This document shows positions 32,935 through 41,933 of a stretch of DNA of 64,000 nt, piece by piece. Under the pieces are notes generated by a model. It saw only the letters and a program-made list of their open reading frames with translations. It was not told the origin of the DNA and did no database searches. The stretch is from Chryseobacterium mulctrae (GTDB lineage Bacteria > Bacteroidota > Bacteroidia > Flavobacteriales > Weeksellaceae): the NCBI RefSeq assembly GCF_006175945.1, contig NZ_VAJL01000001.1, positions 1,550,001 through 1,614,000 on the forward strand. The letters are read 5' to 3'. Numbering within the stretch: the first letter of the stretch is position 1; every line of letters starts with the position of its first letter. The position numbers and the translations under genes are program-made.

Positions 32935-34023
32935 ATGAAGAAGATTATAAGCATTTTTTTATTGCTGTTTAACATCGCTCAACTTTGCGCACAAGTCCCC
33001 GATTTAGAAAAAGCAAAACGCAAATATTTCCAGGCCAATGTAATCAGCTATAAAACCACCGCTTATTATCCCAATCCTGAAACGGATGCAACTTCTGTTT
33101 TCAGTGTTTTATACACAGTTTATAAACCTCAAAATAAAGATTTCGAATTCTACAGCAAGAACGAAACTTCGGAGGAATTCTACAAAAACAATTTTTATTA
33201 CGAAGTCAATCACTCCGAAAAAACCATTTACGAATACGAAAATAAAGAAAATCAAAACGCTGCAATTACATCTTCCCGACTCAGGCAATTTGGACCAACC
33301 ACGTTGCTAAAACAGAAATGGAGCTTTATTGATGAAACTCAAATCGACGGGAAAATTCACAGTCATTATTCAAACATAGAAAGCATTCATCATTACGAAG
33401 GAAAAGAAATAAAAGTCGAATTTCACATTTACATTTCGGGAAATTTCACAATCAGCAAGTTTGAAAGAAAAAGTTTTGTAGATGGAAAATTGGGACAAAC
33501 TGTAACCTATTTATTTAGTAATTATATTTTCCTTGATAAAACGACCAATTTCAAAGTTATTCTTCCAAAAGATTATGCTTTAAAATATTACGAAAGACAA
33601 GATTCTTTACAGCCTTTAGCAAAAAACACTTTAGTTCAGCCTTTTGAAGCAATTAATATTAACAGTGAGAAATTTTCTTTCAATCCAAAAAAAGAAAAAC
33701 AAACCCTTCTCCTTTTTTCTTCAACCAATTGTGGTTATTCAAAAATGATTTCAGATTATGTTTTAAGTTCAGGTTTTAATTTAAATCCAAAAATTGAACT
33801 CATTAATATTTTCGGTTCAGATTCTAAAGCAAATGTCAAGAAATATTTCGTTAACAAAGAAGTGAAATTTCCTGTAATTTCCGACCGAAAAAATCTTGAA
33901 AAACAGTTTGGAATTAATGGCTATCCCATTCTTTATTTAATTAATGAAAACGGAATTATTATCGAAACATTGGATGGTTCATCACAAGTTTTACCATTTC
34001 TGAAAAGTTTAAGTATTAAATGA
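32935..34023 (+). CDS. Secreted thioredoxin-like protein with a single active-site cysteine
   Basis: The 362-residue product has a signal peptide (about 1-20), about 230 residues of secreted sequence of unknown family, and a C-terminal thioredoxin-like domain (about 245-360). The active-site position reads LLLFSSTNCGYSKM, i.e. CxxS rather than CxxC, followed by the cis-proline segment INGYPILYLINENG. The lost second cysteine points to a monothiol or chaperone-like activity instead of full disulphide exchange. It could also be called TlpA-like. Confidence 0.8.
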   Translation: MKKIISIFLLLFNIAQLCAQVPDLEKAKRKYFQANVISYKTTAYYPNPETDATSVFSVLYTVYKPQNKDFEFYSKNETSEEFYKNNFYYEVNHSEKTIYEYENKENQNAAITSSRLRQFGPTTLLKQKWSFIDETQIDGKIHSHYSNIESIHHYEGKEIKVEFHIYISGNFTISKFERKSFVDGKLGQTVTYLFSNYIFLDKTTNFKVILPKDYALKYYERQDSLQPLAKNTLVQPFEAININSEKFSFNPKKEKQTLLLFSSTNCGYSKMISDYVLSSGFNLNPKIELINIFGSDSKANVKKYFVNKEVKFPVISDRKNLEKQFGINGYPILYLINENGIIIETLDGSSQVLPFLKSLSIK

Positions 34024-34054
34024 ATTAAATTGTCTGTCTAAAATTTCTTTAATT

Positions 34055-34765
34055 ATGAACAATATCTACGAGCCAAAATTTGTAAAACAGTTATTCAATC
34101 AGATGTCTGGTTCGTACGAAAGAATGAACTACATTACTTCGTTTGGCTTTTCGATTCGTTGGAGAAAGCAGTTTCTCAACAAATTGGGAAAATCTGAGCA
34201 CAATTTAAAAGTAATTGATCTGCTTTCCGGATTAGGTGAAAACTGGACTTACCTAAAGCAAAATTTCCCTAATTCTACTTTTTCGGCTTTAGATTTTTCT
34301 GAAGAAATGATTTCACAATCAGAAAATAAAGGAAATAAGGTTTTCAAAAACCAGCTGAACTTGCTTTGTGAAGATATTTTACAGAGTAATTTAGAATCAA
34401 ATTCTTTTGATATCATTTCCTGTGCTTATGGTTTGAAAACGTTTAATAAAGAGCAATTTGAAATCTTAGCAAAAGAAGTTTCCAGAATTCTTAAACCGAA
34501 TGGTAAATTTAGTTTCGTGGAAGTTTCGAAGCCTAAAAACAAGCTTTTATATTATCCTTATAAATTGTATTTAAGTAAAATGATTCCAGTTTTGGGTAAA
34601 TTATTTTTAGGAAATCCTAGTGATTATAAAATGCTTTGGATCTATACCGAAAATTTTGAAAACTGTGACGGTGTGAAGGAAATATTCAGCAAATATAATT
34701 TGAGTGTAAACTCAGAAAATTATTTCTACGGTTGTGCAACAGGAATTTATGGTACAAAATTATAA
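34055..34765 (+). CDS. UbiE/COQ5-like class I SAM-dependent methyltransferase
   Basis: The 236-residue enzyme starts with the UbiE-type segment FVKQLFNQMSGSYERMNYIT, the SAM-binding motif VIDLLSGLGENW and the motif DIISCAYGLKTF. It is not the usual menaquinone MenG by close comparison: the glycine-rich loop reads LLSGLGE rather than the common DVACGTG form. The substrate is unknown. It lies 31 bp after the thioredoxin-like gene. Confidence 0.8.
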   Translation: MNNIYEPKFVKQLFNQMSGSYERMNYITSFGFSIRWRKQFLNKLGKSEHNLKVIDLLSGLGENWTYLKQNFPNSTFSALDFSEEMISQSENKGNKVFKNQLNLLCEDILQSNLESNSFDIISCAYGLKTFNKEQFEILAKEVSRILKPNGKFSFVEVSKPKNKLLYYPYKLYLSKMIPVLGKLFLGNPSDYKMLWIYTENFENCDGVKEIFSKYNLSVNSENYFYGCATGIYGTKL

Positions 34766-34840
34766 TTCCAGAATTTAATAATCACAAACACGAGAAAAGT
34801 AGATGTATTTTTCTTACCTTAGTTTTACAAATAATCATCG

Positions 34841-35143
34841 ATGAAATCATTTCTACCTCTTATTCTTTTGTTTGCTTTTCAGTTCGTTTTTTCTCAAAGT
34901 GAACAACTCAAGCAAGATTCAACAAATATTCAGAATAATTTTTCTAAAAATATGATTGTGAATATTGATAAAAAAAAATCATCAGATAAAAAATCAAATA
35001 CTGAAAAACCTAAAATAGCCCAAAACATAAGCATCGACCAGGAAATCAATACGGTATTAAATTATAGAGTTAACCGAATTTGGCGAGAAGATTTGTACTG
35101 TCTGGTTTGTATGAAAAATTATAATTCGGAACGGGCTGCATAA
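34841..35143 (+). CDS. Short secreted hypothetical protein
   Basis: The 100-residue product has a clear signal peptide (MKSFLPLILLFAFQFVFSQ) followed by a polar, Lys/Ser/Asn-rich sequence and a C-terminal pair of cysteines (LYCLVC). No family is recognised. It is flanked by a terminator shared with the convergent GNAT-nitrilase gene. Confidence 0.5.
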   Translation: MKSFLPLILLFAFQFVFSQSEQLKQDSTNIQNNFSKNMIVNIDKKKSSDKKSNTEKPKIAQNISIDQEINTVLNYRVNRIWREDLYCLVCMKNYNSERAA

Positions 35144-35190
35144 ATTGTGAAATTATACTTAAATAATCTAAAGATCTTATTTAAAAACAA

Positions 35191-35217
35191 AAAGCACTTC
35201 CAATATGAAAGTGCTTT
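35191..35217. terminator. Bidirectional terminator
   Basis: AAAGCACTT (35191-35199) pairs with AAGTGCTTT (35209-35217). It lies between convergent genes, with A-rich sequence to the left giving a T-tract on the minus strand. Confidence 0.75.
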
Positions 35218-35232
35218 ATGATTTAATAAATT

Positions 35233-36735
35233 TTATTTCAAATACGTTTCGTACAAATCTGATCTTCTGTCTTTCAGAATCTGAACAGAACCATTGTAGT
35301 GAAGATCTTTCAGTAAATTTAAATCTACATCTACAATCAGCGTCATTTCTGTATTTGGAGTCGCCTCACCTTTCACCGCATTCGAAGGAAATGCAAAATC
35401 TGAAGGCGTGAAAACCGCAGCCTGACCAAACTGAATATCCATGTTATTCACTCCCGGTAAATTTCCCACACAACCTGCAATTGCGACATAACATTCGTTT
35501 TCAATGGCTCTTGCTGCAGCGCAATGACGAACTCTCATGTAAGCATTTTGAGTATCGGTAAGATAAGGAACAAACAAAATTTTCATTCCCTGATCGGCTA
35601 AAATTCTTGGTAATTCAGGAAATTCTACATCATAGCAAATGACCAAACCAATTTTTCCACAGTCGGTATCAAAAGCTTTGATCTCATTTCCGCCTTTCAT
35701 TCCATAATATTTCCTTTCGTTCGGTGTAATATGAATTTTTCTGTATTCGTCAATTCTACCGTCACGGTGAAGGAGATAACTTACATTGTACAGATCATTG
35801 TTTTCAAAAATCGGCATACTTCCGGAAATAATATTCACATTATAACTGATTGCCAACTCTGAAATCTTTGCTTTAATTTCTTCCGTAATTTTTGCCAGCT
35901 CTATCATACTGTCACGTTCAGAAAGATTATTGAACGGAGCCAGCAAAGGTGTATTGAATAATTCCGGGAAAAGCACAAAATCTGATTTGTAATCTCCCAT
36001 CACATTCACAAAAAACTCCACCTGTTCATAAAATGCATGAATGTCTTTAAATTGCCTCATTTGCCACTGTACCAATCCCAAACGAATTACACTATCCTGC
36101 ATTGTGTTTGGTTTTTTACTGTAGTAAATATTATTCCATTGAAGTAAAACAGCATTTTCATGAGAAGCTTCGTCTTCAGGAAGATATTTTTTAAGGACTT
36201 TTATCGGTAAAAAATTATTAGAAAGCTGAAAAGAAAGCACAGGATCATAAATTTCTTTGTCTCTTACTCTTCTAATATATTCTCTAGGCGAGATCTCGTT
36301 GCTATACTTATGATAATGGGGAATTCTTCCACCCAAAATAATAGATTTCAGATTTAATAATTCACAAAGTTCTTTTCGGGCATCGTATAATCTTCTTCCC
36401 AATCTCAATTTACGATATTCGGGATCAACAAAAATTTCGATTCCGTATAATACATTTCCGGTTGAAATATGGGTATTGAAAGAATAATTTCCGGTGATAT
36501 CACTATACGTATGATCATCGCCGAACTCATCATAATTAACAATAATCGACAATGCAACAGCCGCAATTTTCCCATCTACGGTGATGCAGATTTGCCCGGC
36601 TTCAAAAATTTTATTCAGCTTGGCAATGCTTTTTTTTGACCAGACGTATTCTGACATTTGAGGATACGCTCTGCGCATGGTTTCTACCAGCTCTTCATAA
36701 TCATCTACTTTCAGGGTACGTGTTTCTATCTGCAT
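35233..36735 (-). CDS. GNAT acetyltransferase-nitrilase fusion protein
   Basis: The 500-residue protein joins an N-terminal GNAT domain (about 1-200; acetyl-CoA loop EYRKLRLGRRLYDARKELCE region) to a carbon-nitrogen hydrolase domain (about 215-500). The hydrolase shows the Glu-Lys-Cys triad: glutamate in VLFPELFNT, lysine in YRKIHITPNE, and cysteine in VICYDVEFPEL. This two-domain architecture (like Bacillus YhcX) is known, so it is a natural fusion and not an assembly artefact. The substrate is not known. Confidence 0.92.
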   Translation of the reverse strand: MQIETRTLKVDDYEELVETMRRAYPQMSEYVWSKKSIAKLNKIFEAGQICITVDGKIAAVALSIIVNYDEFGDDHTYSDITGNYSFNTHISTGNVLYGIEIFVDPEYRKLRLGRRLYDARKELCELLNLKSIILGGRIPHYHKYSNEISPREYIRRVRDKEIYDPVLSFQLSNNFLPIKVLKKYLPEDEASHENAVLLQWNNIYYSKKPNTMQDSVIRLGLVQWQMRQFKDIHAFYEQVEFFVNVMGDYKSDFVLFPELFNTPLLAPFNNLSERDSMIELAKITEEIKAKISELAISYNVNIISGSMPIFENNDLYNVSYLLHRDGRIDEYRKIHITPNERKYYGMKGGNEIKAFDTDCGKIGLVICYDVEFPELPRILADQGMKILFVPYLTDTQNAYMRVRHCAAARAIENECYVAIAGCVGNLPGVNNMDIQFGQAAVFTPSDFAFPSNAVKGEATPNTEMTLIVDVDLNLLKDLHYNGSVQILKDRRSDLYETYLK

Positions 36736-36958
36736 AAATGTGTATTTTTCTTAAAGTTACGCAAAAACTCTGCAAACCTGTTGCCATCCCAATAAAAAAC
36801 TTAAACAGATGGTTATTTAATACAAATAATAATAAAATAATATTTAAGTCAAATTTCACTGCAGATTTTAGTAAAAATCACAATATTTTAGGTCTTACAA
36901 GCACAAATAATTCATCATTATATTAAGCCACATTATTTAGACGTATAAAGTAATAAAC

Positions 36959-36992
36959 TTACACGTCTGATTTGTTTAAGTTAGACGTGTAA
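36959..36992. promoter_or_regulatory. Inverted repeat of an AGACGTGTAA motif in a 389-bp gap
   Basis: TTACACGTCT (36959-36968) and AGACGTGTAA (36983-36992) form a perfect 10-bp inverted repeat. Related copies, TTTAGACGTATAAAG and TTAAGACGCCTAAG, lie on either side, so the motif occurs four times in about 80 bp. The gap 36736-37124 contains no gene; the element could be an operator array or a decayed repeat. Confidence 0.5.
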
Positions 36993-37077
36993 ACTTTCCG
37001 ATTAAGACGCCTAAGTTTTAAACTTTAAATTGATACTATCTAAAGCTTATTCAGTTAAACGAAAATTATAAAAAATA

Positions 37078-37105
37078 GAAACACCTACATTTCTGCAGGT
37101 GTTTC
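37078..37105 (-). terminator. Terminator after the sugar dehydrogenase gene
   Basis: GAAACACCT (37078-37086) pairs with AGGTGTTTC (37097-37105). On the minus strand a T-rich stretch follows. Confidence 0.75.
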
Positions 37106-37124
37106 AAGTACGAAAAAAAATAAT

Positions 37125-38363
37125 CTATTGTTTTTGAATTTTATAGAGTCTTCCTGCATCGGTTACGGCATATAAAGCATTATCGCTTCCTTGTGTAATA
37201 TCTCTGAAGCGCTGTCCTTCATTGACCAACAAACGTTCTTCACCTGCAACTTTATTATCTTTAATAACAAGTCTTACGATGTGAGTTCCACTTAATGAAC
37301 CTATAAACAGGTTATTCTGCCATTCTGGAATATTGTTTCCTTTGTAAAATGTCATTCCACTTGGTGAAATCACAGGATCCCAATAATAAACCGGTTGTTC
37401 CATTCCGCTTTGCTGCTGAATTCCGCTGCCAATCACTGCACCGCTGTATTCAATTCCGTAAGTAATGGTTGGCCAACCGTAATTTTTTGCTGGTAATACA
37501 CGATTAATTTCGTCTCCTCCACGAGGTCCGTGCTCGCTTTGCCATAATTCTCCTGTTGTAGGGTGAATAGCAATCCCCTGTGGATTTCTATGACCGATAC
37601 TGTACAATTCCGGCAAAGCTCCAGCCTGAGTAAAAGTAGGATTTCCCGGAGCCGGAGCGCCATCTTTTGTTATTCTTAAAATTTTCCCGATCGCCGTCGT
37701 AACCGACTGCGCCAAAGGTCTTGTGGAAAGATCAGAACGTTCTCCTACACTTACCATAAGATTTCCAGTTGAATCGAATAAAATCCTTCCTCCATAATGC
37801 AGATTTCCTGCAGAAGAAGACGGGTTTGCTCTGTAAATAACTACAGCGTTTTCAATCGATGTCTCGGAAGCTGAAAGTTTTCCCTTTGCAACTGAAGTCT
37901 GCGTTCCTCCTCCAACATTTTCGGAGAAAACCCAGTAGATCATTCTGTTTGTAGAGAATTGGGGATCAATACAAAGTCCTAACAAACCTCCTTGTCCGTT
38001 AGAATTGACTGTAGGAATTCCCGTGATTGGGTTGCTTAAGGCTCCTGTATTGGTGGCAATTCTCATCGTTCCACCCTTTTGAGTGATTAACAGTCTTCCG
38101 TCTGGCAAAGCTGTAATTCCCCACGGAGCAGATAATGATGAACTTAAAACGGTACTGCTGTAAGGCGTTTGTGTTCTCACACCATTTATTCTTGTTTGTC
38201 CGGCAAAAGCAGGAGAATAGGTTGTATTTGCAGGATTGGTTTCTACAGGTGGATAAATCGCCTCATTTCCCGGTTCTTCAATAGGCTGTTGTTCGATATC
38301 GTCTGAACAGTTTGCGAAAAACATCGCCGATGCAATCAGCATGTAATGTACTTTAAATTTCAT
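37125..38363 (-). CDS. Secreted PQQ-dependent sugar dehydrogenase-like lipoprotein
   Basis: The 412-residue protein has a lipoprotein signal with FFANCSDD and then the glucose/sorbosone dehydrogenase beta-propeller: LSAPWGITALPDGRLLITQK near the start, GQGGLLGLCIDPQFSTNRMI, and GHRNPQGIAIHPTTGELWQS with EHGPRGGDEIN, where PQQ-binding residues of this family sit. It would oxidise an aldose outside the cytoplasm, passing electrons via PQQ. The substrate cannot be told. Confidence 0.92.
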   Translation of the reverse strand: MKFKVHYMLIASAMFFANCSDDIEQQPIEEPGNEAIYPPVETNPANTTYSPAFAGQTRINGVRTQTPYSSTVLSSSLSAPWGITALPDGRLLITQKGGTMRIATNTGALSNPITGIPTVNSNGQGGLLGLCIDPQFSTNRMIYWVFSENVGGGTQTSVAKGKLSASETSIENAVVIYRANPSSSAGNLHYGGRILFDSTGNLMVSVGERSDLSTRPLAQSVTTAIGKILRITKDGAPAPGNPTFTQAGALPELYSIGHRNPQGIAIHPTTGELWQSEHGPRGGDEINRVLPAKNYGWPTITYGIEYSGAVIGSGIQQQSGMEQPVYYWDPVISPSGMTFYKGNNIPEWQNNLFIGSLSGTHIVRLVIKDNKVAGEERLLVNEGQRFRDITQGSDNALYAVTDAGRLYKIQKQ

Positions 38364-38572
38364 ATTATTAAGATTTGGTGATTTGGTTTCTGAAAATGAT
38401 AATTTAAAGTTTGGAAAGCATCAAAGTTTGCGCCAATAACTCAATATTATTTAAAATAATTCACTTTTAACATATCATATTAAAACAGTAATTAGAAAAC
38501 ATTATTGTAAATTATTTACAAAAAAACTTTCCATTTAAAGCGAAAGGTTTAATATTATTTGAAATCATTTTT

Positions 38573-39337
38573 TTAATTTAAAATCTCATTCATCTGTGTT
38601 AAAATAATAGGTTTTCCGTCGGTAATCAAAATGGTATGCTCATGTTGTGCCATGTACCCACCTTTGTTTCCTACCATCGTCCAACCATCATTCAGTTCTA
38701 CCGCAATTGTTGAATCGGTCGAAATAAATGTTTCAATCGCCACAACAGAATTTTTCTTAAATCTTCTGGAATCGTAACGGTTTTTGTAATTCATCAATTC
38801 ATCTGGTTCTTCGTGGAGACTTCTTCCTACACCGTGACCGCCAAGATTTCTAATGACTTTAAATCCTCTTTTTTTTGCCTCAGTTTCCATTAAAAAACCA
38901 ATATCTGCGATTTTTACACCACCCTTTATATTGTTAATTGTTTTTTCTAAAATTTCCTTGGATGCATCGACTAATTTCTGATGCTGATTGATATCTTTTC
39001 CAATCACAAAAGAACCTCCGTTATCTGCCCAATATCCATTGAGCTCTGCAGAAACATCAATATTAATTAAATCTCCTTCTTTCAAAACTCTTTCAGAACT
39101 AGGAATTCCATGACAAAACTCGTTATCTACGCTGATACACGTCCAACCCGGAAATCCATATGTAAGATAAGGCGCAGACTTCGCACCAAAATCTGAAAGA
39201 ATTTTGGCTCCATACTCATCAAGATCTTTTGTTGTCATTCCAACTTGTGCATAATTCATCATTTCTTTCAAAGTAAAAGCCACAGCTTCACTTACTTTCT
39301 GCATTCCGATTAATTCCTGTTCGTTTGTTATAGACAT
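38573..39337 (-). CDS. map: Methionine aminopeptidase, type I
   Basis: The 254-residue enzyme removes the initiator methionine from nascent proteins. The metal ligands are visible: aspartate in INIDVSAELNG, aspartate in YWADNGGSF, histidine in GHGVGRSLHEEP, glutamate in AIETFIS and glutamate in QHEHTILI. The substrate-binding histidine is in FCHGIPSS. It stands alone here rather than in the usual ribosomal-protein operon, so it may be a second copy. The 209-bp gap upstream (38364-38572 on its 3' side) holds nothing recognisable. Confidence 0.95.
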   Translation of the reverse strand: MSITNEQELIGMQKVSEAVAFTLKEMMNYAQVGMTTKDLDEYGAKILSDFGAKSAPYLTYGFPGWTCISVDNEFCHGIPSSERVLKEGDLINIDVSAELNGYWADNGGSFVIGKDINQHQKLVDASKEILEKTINNIKGGVKIADIGFLMETEAKKRGFKVIRNLGGHGVGRSLHEEPDELMNYKNRYDSRRFKKNSVVAIETFISTDSTIAVELNDGWTMVGNKGGYMAQHEHTILITDGKPIILTQMNEILN

Positions 39338-39396
39338 AATTATGATTTTGAAACAATAAAGTTAGGGAATAAAAAAATATTGATTTGAAATAAAAA

Positions 39397-39421
39397 AACA
39401 CCTACTGTAATAGTAAGTGTT
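39397..39421 (-). terminator. Hairpin next to the displaced tRNA end (original tRNA terminator)
   Basis: AACACCTAC (39397-39405) pairs, with one wobble, with GTAAGTGTT (39413-39421). It is the same type of hairpin as the one at 48669-48694 beside the intact tRNA, and is likely the tRNA gene's original terminator before the island inserted. Confidence 0.6.
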
Positions 39422-39423
39422 CC

Positions 39424-39436
39424 GTGGTCCCACCTG
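39424..39436 (-). other. Distal att-like copy of the tRNA 3' end
   Basis: GTGGTCCCACCTG is identical to 48705-48717, the 3' end of the CAU tRNA plus one flanking base. It has no tRNA body attached and lies beside a hairpin like that of the tRNA. This is what integration into a tRNA 3' end leaves behind. The gap 39338-39576 holds nothing else. Confidence 0.65.
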
Positions 39437-39576
39437 TAATGTCCCCCGTGTATTTATGTGGCATTAGATGGAGTTATATTTACTTTATATCAGCTATCTA
39501 TAAAAATTTTGGAGTTGCATTGAGTGCTGTGGATGTAGACGGGTTTAAGCGTGTTAATAATATGTTTTGCTATTTT

Positions 39577-40731
39577 TCATCCTACCTGTAGTAAAAACAG
39601 CTTTAAATCTGTCATAAAAGAATCAAAAAAAACTCCATCATTGTCAATAACTTTTTGAGGAATAAGTCCACTAAAATCCACTAATTTAGGGCTGTTTTTT
39701 TCATTTAATACAATATTTTTTGATAACAATATTTCAAAGTCTTTTCCTAAATCTATGTTAACCTTAATGTAATCCTTTAGGTCATTAAAATCAATATTTT
39801 CGGTATTTTCACTTTTTTCTCTTTTATATCTATCAACATTAACTGAAACTACAGCATAGTTATCTTTTTGTTCTGCACATCTTTCAGTTTGATTTTTACT
39901 TAATAAAAATCTTCCATTTTCATCCCATTTAGATTTAACTTCAATATAATAAACAGGTTTTTGCTTTTTATAAATTATAAAATCTTGACCATTTTGCTCT
40001 TCTCTGTTTGCAAGTTTTTCATCTTTTTCTGATGCTAAGAGTTCAATTGTTTCTGCTAATTCTTTTTCCAGCTGATTCTCGATCAAATCTTGAATCTTGA
40101 GCCCCACACTTTTGATATAATCTGTATGTTGCTTTTGTCTTGCTTCTTCCTTTAATTTTTCATTTCCTTTTTTGATAAGTTCTTCTAAATTTTCAATTTC
40201 TGATAATTTCCCCAATAATTGTATCTTATCAGGTGACTTTGAAAGTATTGAAAACAAACTATTTCTTGTTTTGTCATCCTTAAATTTTGATAATAAGATT
40301 TCTTCTTTCTCTTTATTCAATCTTGGTAGCCATTCACCCCATTTTGAACCTTCTTTTGATAGATGGTCGATGAGATCTAATAGTAAAGTAAGTAATTCTG
40401 GAGCAGTATTACTCTCTAAAGTATTTTTATATAACTCTTTACCTCCTAAAATAATATCTTCAATCTCTTTTCCTACTGTATGTGCTATAATGGAATCCTG
40501 ATGTTGTAGATACTTTTCAAAATTTGATATAACCAAATCATTAAAAATGTCTGCTTCAGTGATTTCATTGTATTTATTCTTAAAGTCTAAATCTAAGATT
40601 TTATCAATCTTTAGCTCTTTAGCACTACATAATTTAAACGATTGAGCGGGATAACATTCTAATTTATCTAATAAATTTTTCTTAAGTTCTGGTGATTCAA
40701 ATAATATTGAAACAAATTTTTGAACTTGCAA
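39577..40731 (-). CDS. DUF3883-like PD-(D/E)XK nuclease-domain protein, 5' end abutting an insertion sequence
   Basis: The frame gives 384 residues. The last 180 form a restriction-endonuclease-like domain: GQDFIIYKKQKPVYYIEVKS, with the Asp...Glu-x-Lys core in DF and IEVKSKW, then RFLLSKNQTERCAEQKDNYA and YAVVSVNVDRY, as in DUF3883 (NOV) domains. The N-terminal half is helical without a known motif. The frame starts at a TTG inside the 6-bp target repeat of the neighbouring IS; the codon before it is a stop, and across the IS only about a dozen more codons are open. DUF3883 usually ends much larger ATPase proteins in defence loci, so this is probably a 5'-truncated remnant. Confidence 0.6.
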   Translation of the reverse strand: MQVQKFVSILFESPELKKNLLDKLECYPAQSFKLCSAKELKIDKILDLDFKNKYNEITEADIFNDLVISNFEKYLQHQDSIIAHTVGKEIEDIILGGKELYKNTLESNTAPELLTLLLDLIDHLSKEGSKWGEWLPRLNKEKEEILLSKFKDDKTRNSLFSILSKSPDKIQLLGKLSEIENLEELIKKGNEKLKEEARQKQHTDYIKSVGLKIQDLIENQLEKELAETIELLASEKDEKLANREEQNGQDFIIYKKQKPVYYIEVKSKWDENGRFLLSKNQTERCAEQKDNYAVVSVNVDRYKREKSENTENIDFNDLKDYIKVNIDLGKDFEILLSKNIVLNEKNSPKLVDFSGLIPQKVIDNDGVFFDSFMTDLKLFLLQVG

Positions 40732-40760
40732 CTATTTTTGAGACAAAATTTATATACTCT

Positions 40761-41613
40761 TTATGCTACATTTTTAGATTGATTAGACATTAAATTTTGA
40801 TACTCTTTTATGGTTAAATTTCCTAAAGCCGAATGCCTTCTGTGAGTGTTGTAAAATGTTTCTATATATTCAAACACAGAGTTTTTTAGCATGATCTCTA
40901 GTTTCATATTTATTTTGATAGACAAGTTCGGTTTTCAGAGTTTTGAAAAAGCTCTCAGCTACAGCATTGTCATAACAATTTCCTTTTCCGCTCATGCTTC
41001 GAGTAATGTTTTTTCCGACTATTGATGTAAATTCTGTACACGCATATTGTATCCCTCTATCTGAATGGAAAATCAAGCTATCATGATCCTGTAAAGGACG
41101 ATGGAGCCTTGCCATTTTCAAGGCAGCAATACTGGTGTCCTGAGCCTTCATCGTCTCACTTAATGACCAGCCGATAACCTTTCTGTCAAACAAATCAATG
41201 ACTGTAGTAAGATACAACCAACCCTGACCTGTGCGGATATACGTAATATCAGACACCCAGACCTCTTTACTGCTTGTAACCTGAAAATTTTGATTCAAAT
41301 AATTTTCAGCAACAGGGTATCGATGGGATGAGTTGGTAGTTTTCTTAAATTTTTTCTTTACAATACTTCTCAGGTTGCGTTCTCTCATTAGTCTGGCCAC
41401 CAAAGGACGTGAAGCTCTCATTCCTTTTGCTTCCAGTTCTCGGGCAATACGAGGGCTTCCATATCTCCCACGGCTCCAATGATAAATACTAAAGATTTCT
41501 GCTGATAAAATGGCTCTTCTTTCTGATTGCTTACTCGGTTTTCTTTTCTTCCAATGATAAAAACTGCTCCTGCTTACCTTTAATACTTCGCACATCTTCC
41601 CGACAGGAAACAC
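40761..41613 (-). pseudogene. IS3-family transposase orfB, frameshifted near the 3' end
   Basis: The catalytic rve domain shows all three acidic residues: Asp in VWVSDITYIRT, Asp in IFHSDRGIQYA and Glu in AVAESFFKTLKTE. The frame ends early at 40870 with HAKKLCV. One frame over, the sequence continues as NSVFEYIETFYNTHRRHSAL and runs to a stop at 40761-40763, the normal family ending. An extra A in the run of six at 40882-40887 explains the break, so this copy is probably inactive. The frame also opens upstream of 41613 (VRYKFIKEHADVFPVGKMC), as expected for an orfAB fusion. Confidence 0.85.
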
Positions 41614-41642
41614 ATCAGCGTGTTCTTTGATAAATTTATATC

Positions 41643-41933
41643 TTACCCGTCTCTCTTGGAGAAGATGCCTACCGCCTTTTTTAAGATATCACGTTCAAGC
41701 TTTGTTTCTTCTAGTTCTTTGCGAAGTCTCAATAACTCTTCCCTTATTGGATCAGAGGATATTTGTTTTTCCTTGCTAAGTTTACCTTCTTTGTGAAGTT
41801 TTCGCCAATTAACGAGACTTTCTTTACAGATCCCCAATTCTTCAGCTACCGAGGATACATTGCCTCGCTGCTCACTTAAAGATACTGCTTGGATCTTAAA
41901 CTCTAGACTGTAATTTTTTCTGATCTTTTTCAT
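41643..41933 (-). CDS. IS3-family transposase orfA (helix-turn-helix subunit)
   Basis: The 96-residue protein has the IS3/IS911 HTH: YSLEFKIQAVSLSEQRGNVS, VAEELGICKESLVNWRKLHK, then a leucine-zipper-like helix ending RDILKKAVGIF. The slippery run A-AAA-AAG (minus strand, plus 41676-41682) in the DILKKA codons permits a -1 shift into the orfB frame, the normal way the full transposase is made. Confidence 0.9.
   Translation of the reverse strand: MKKIRKNYSLEFKIQAVSLSEQRGNVSSVAEELGICKESLVNWRKLHKEGKLSKEKQISSDPIREELLRLRKELEETKLERDILKKAVGIFSKRDG

Noticed and set aside
35233..36735. GNAT-nitrilase fusion as a frame or assembly error
   Set aside because: The same two-domain order is known in other bacteria and both domains are complete.
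36738..36926. Open frame in the gap after the GNAT-nitrilase gene
   Set aside because: Low-complexity Asn/Lys sequence in an AT-rich spacer with no homology pattern.
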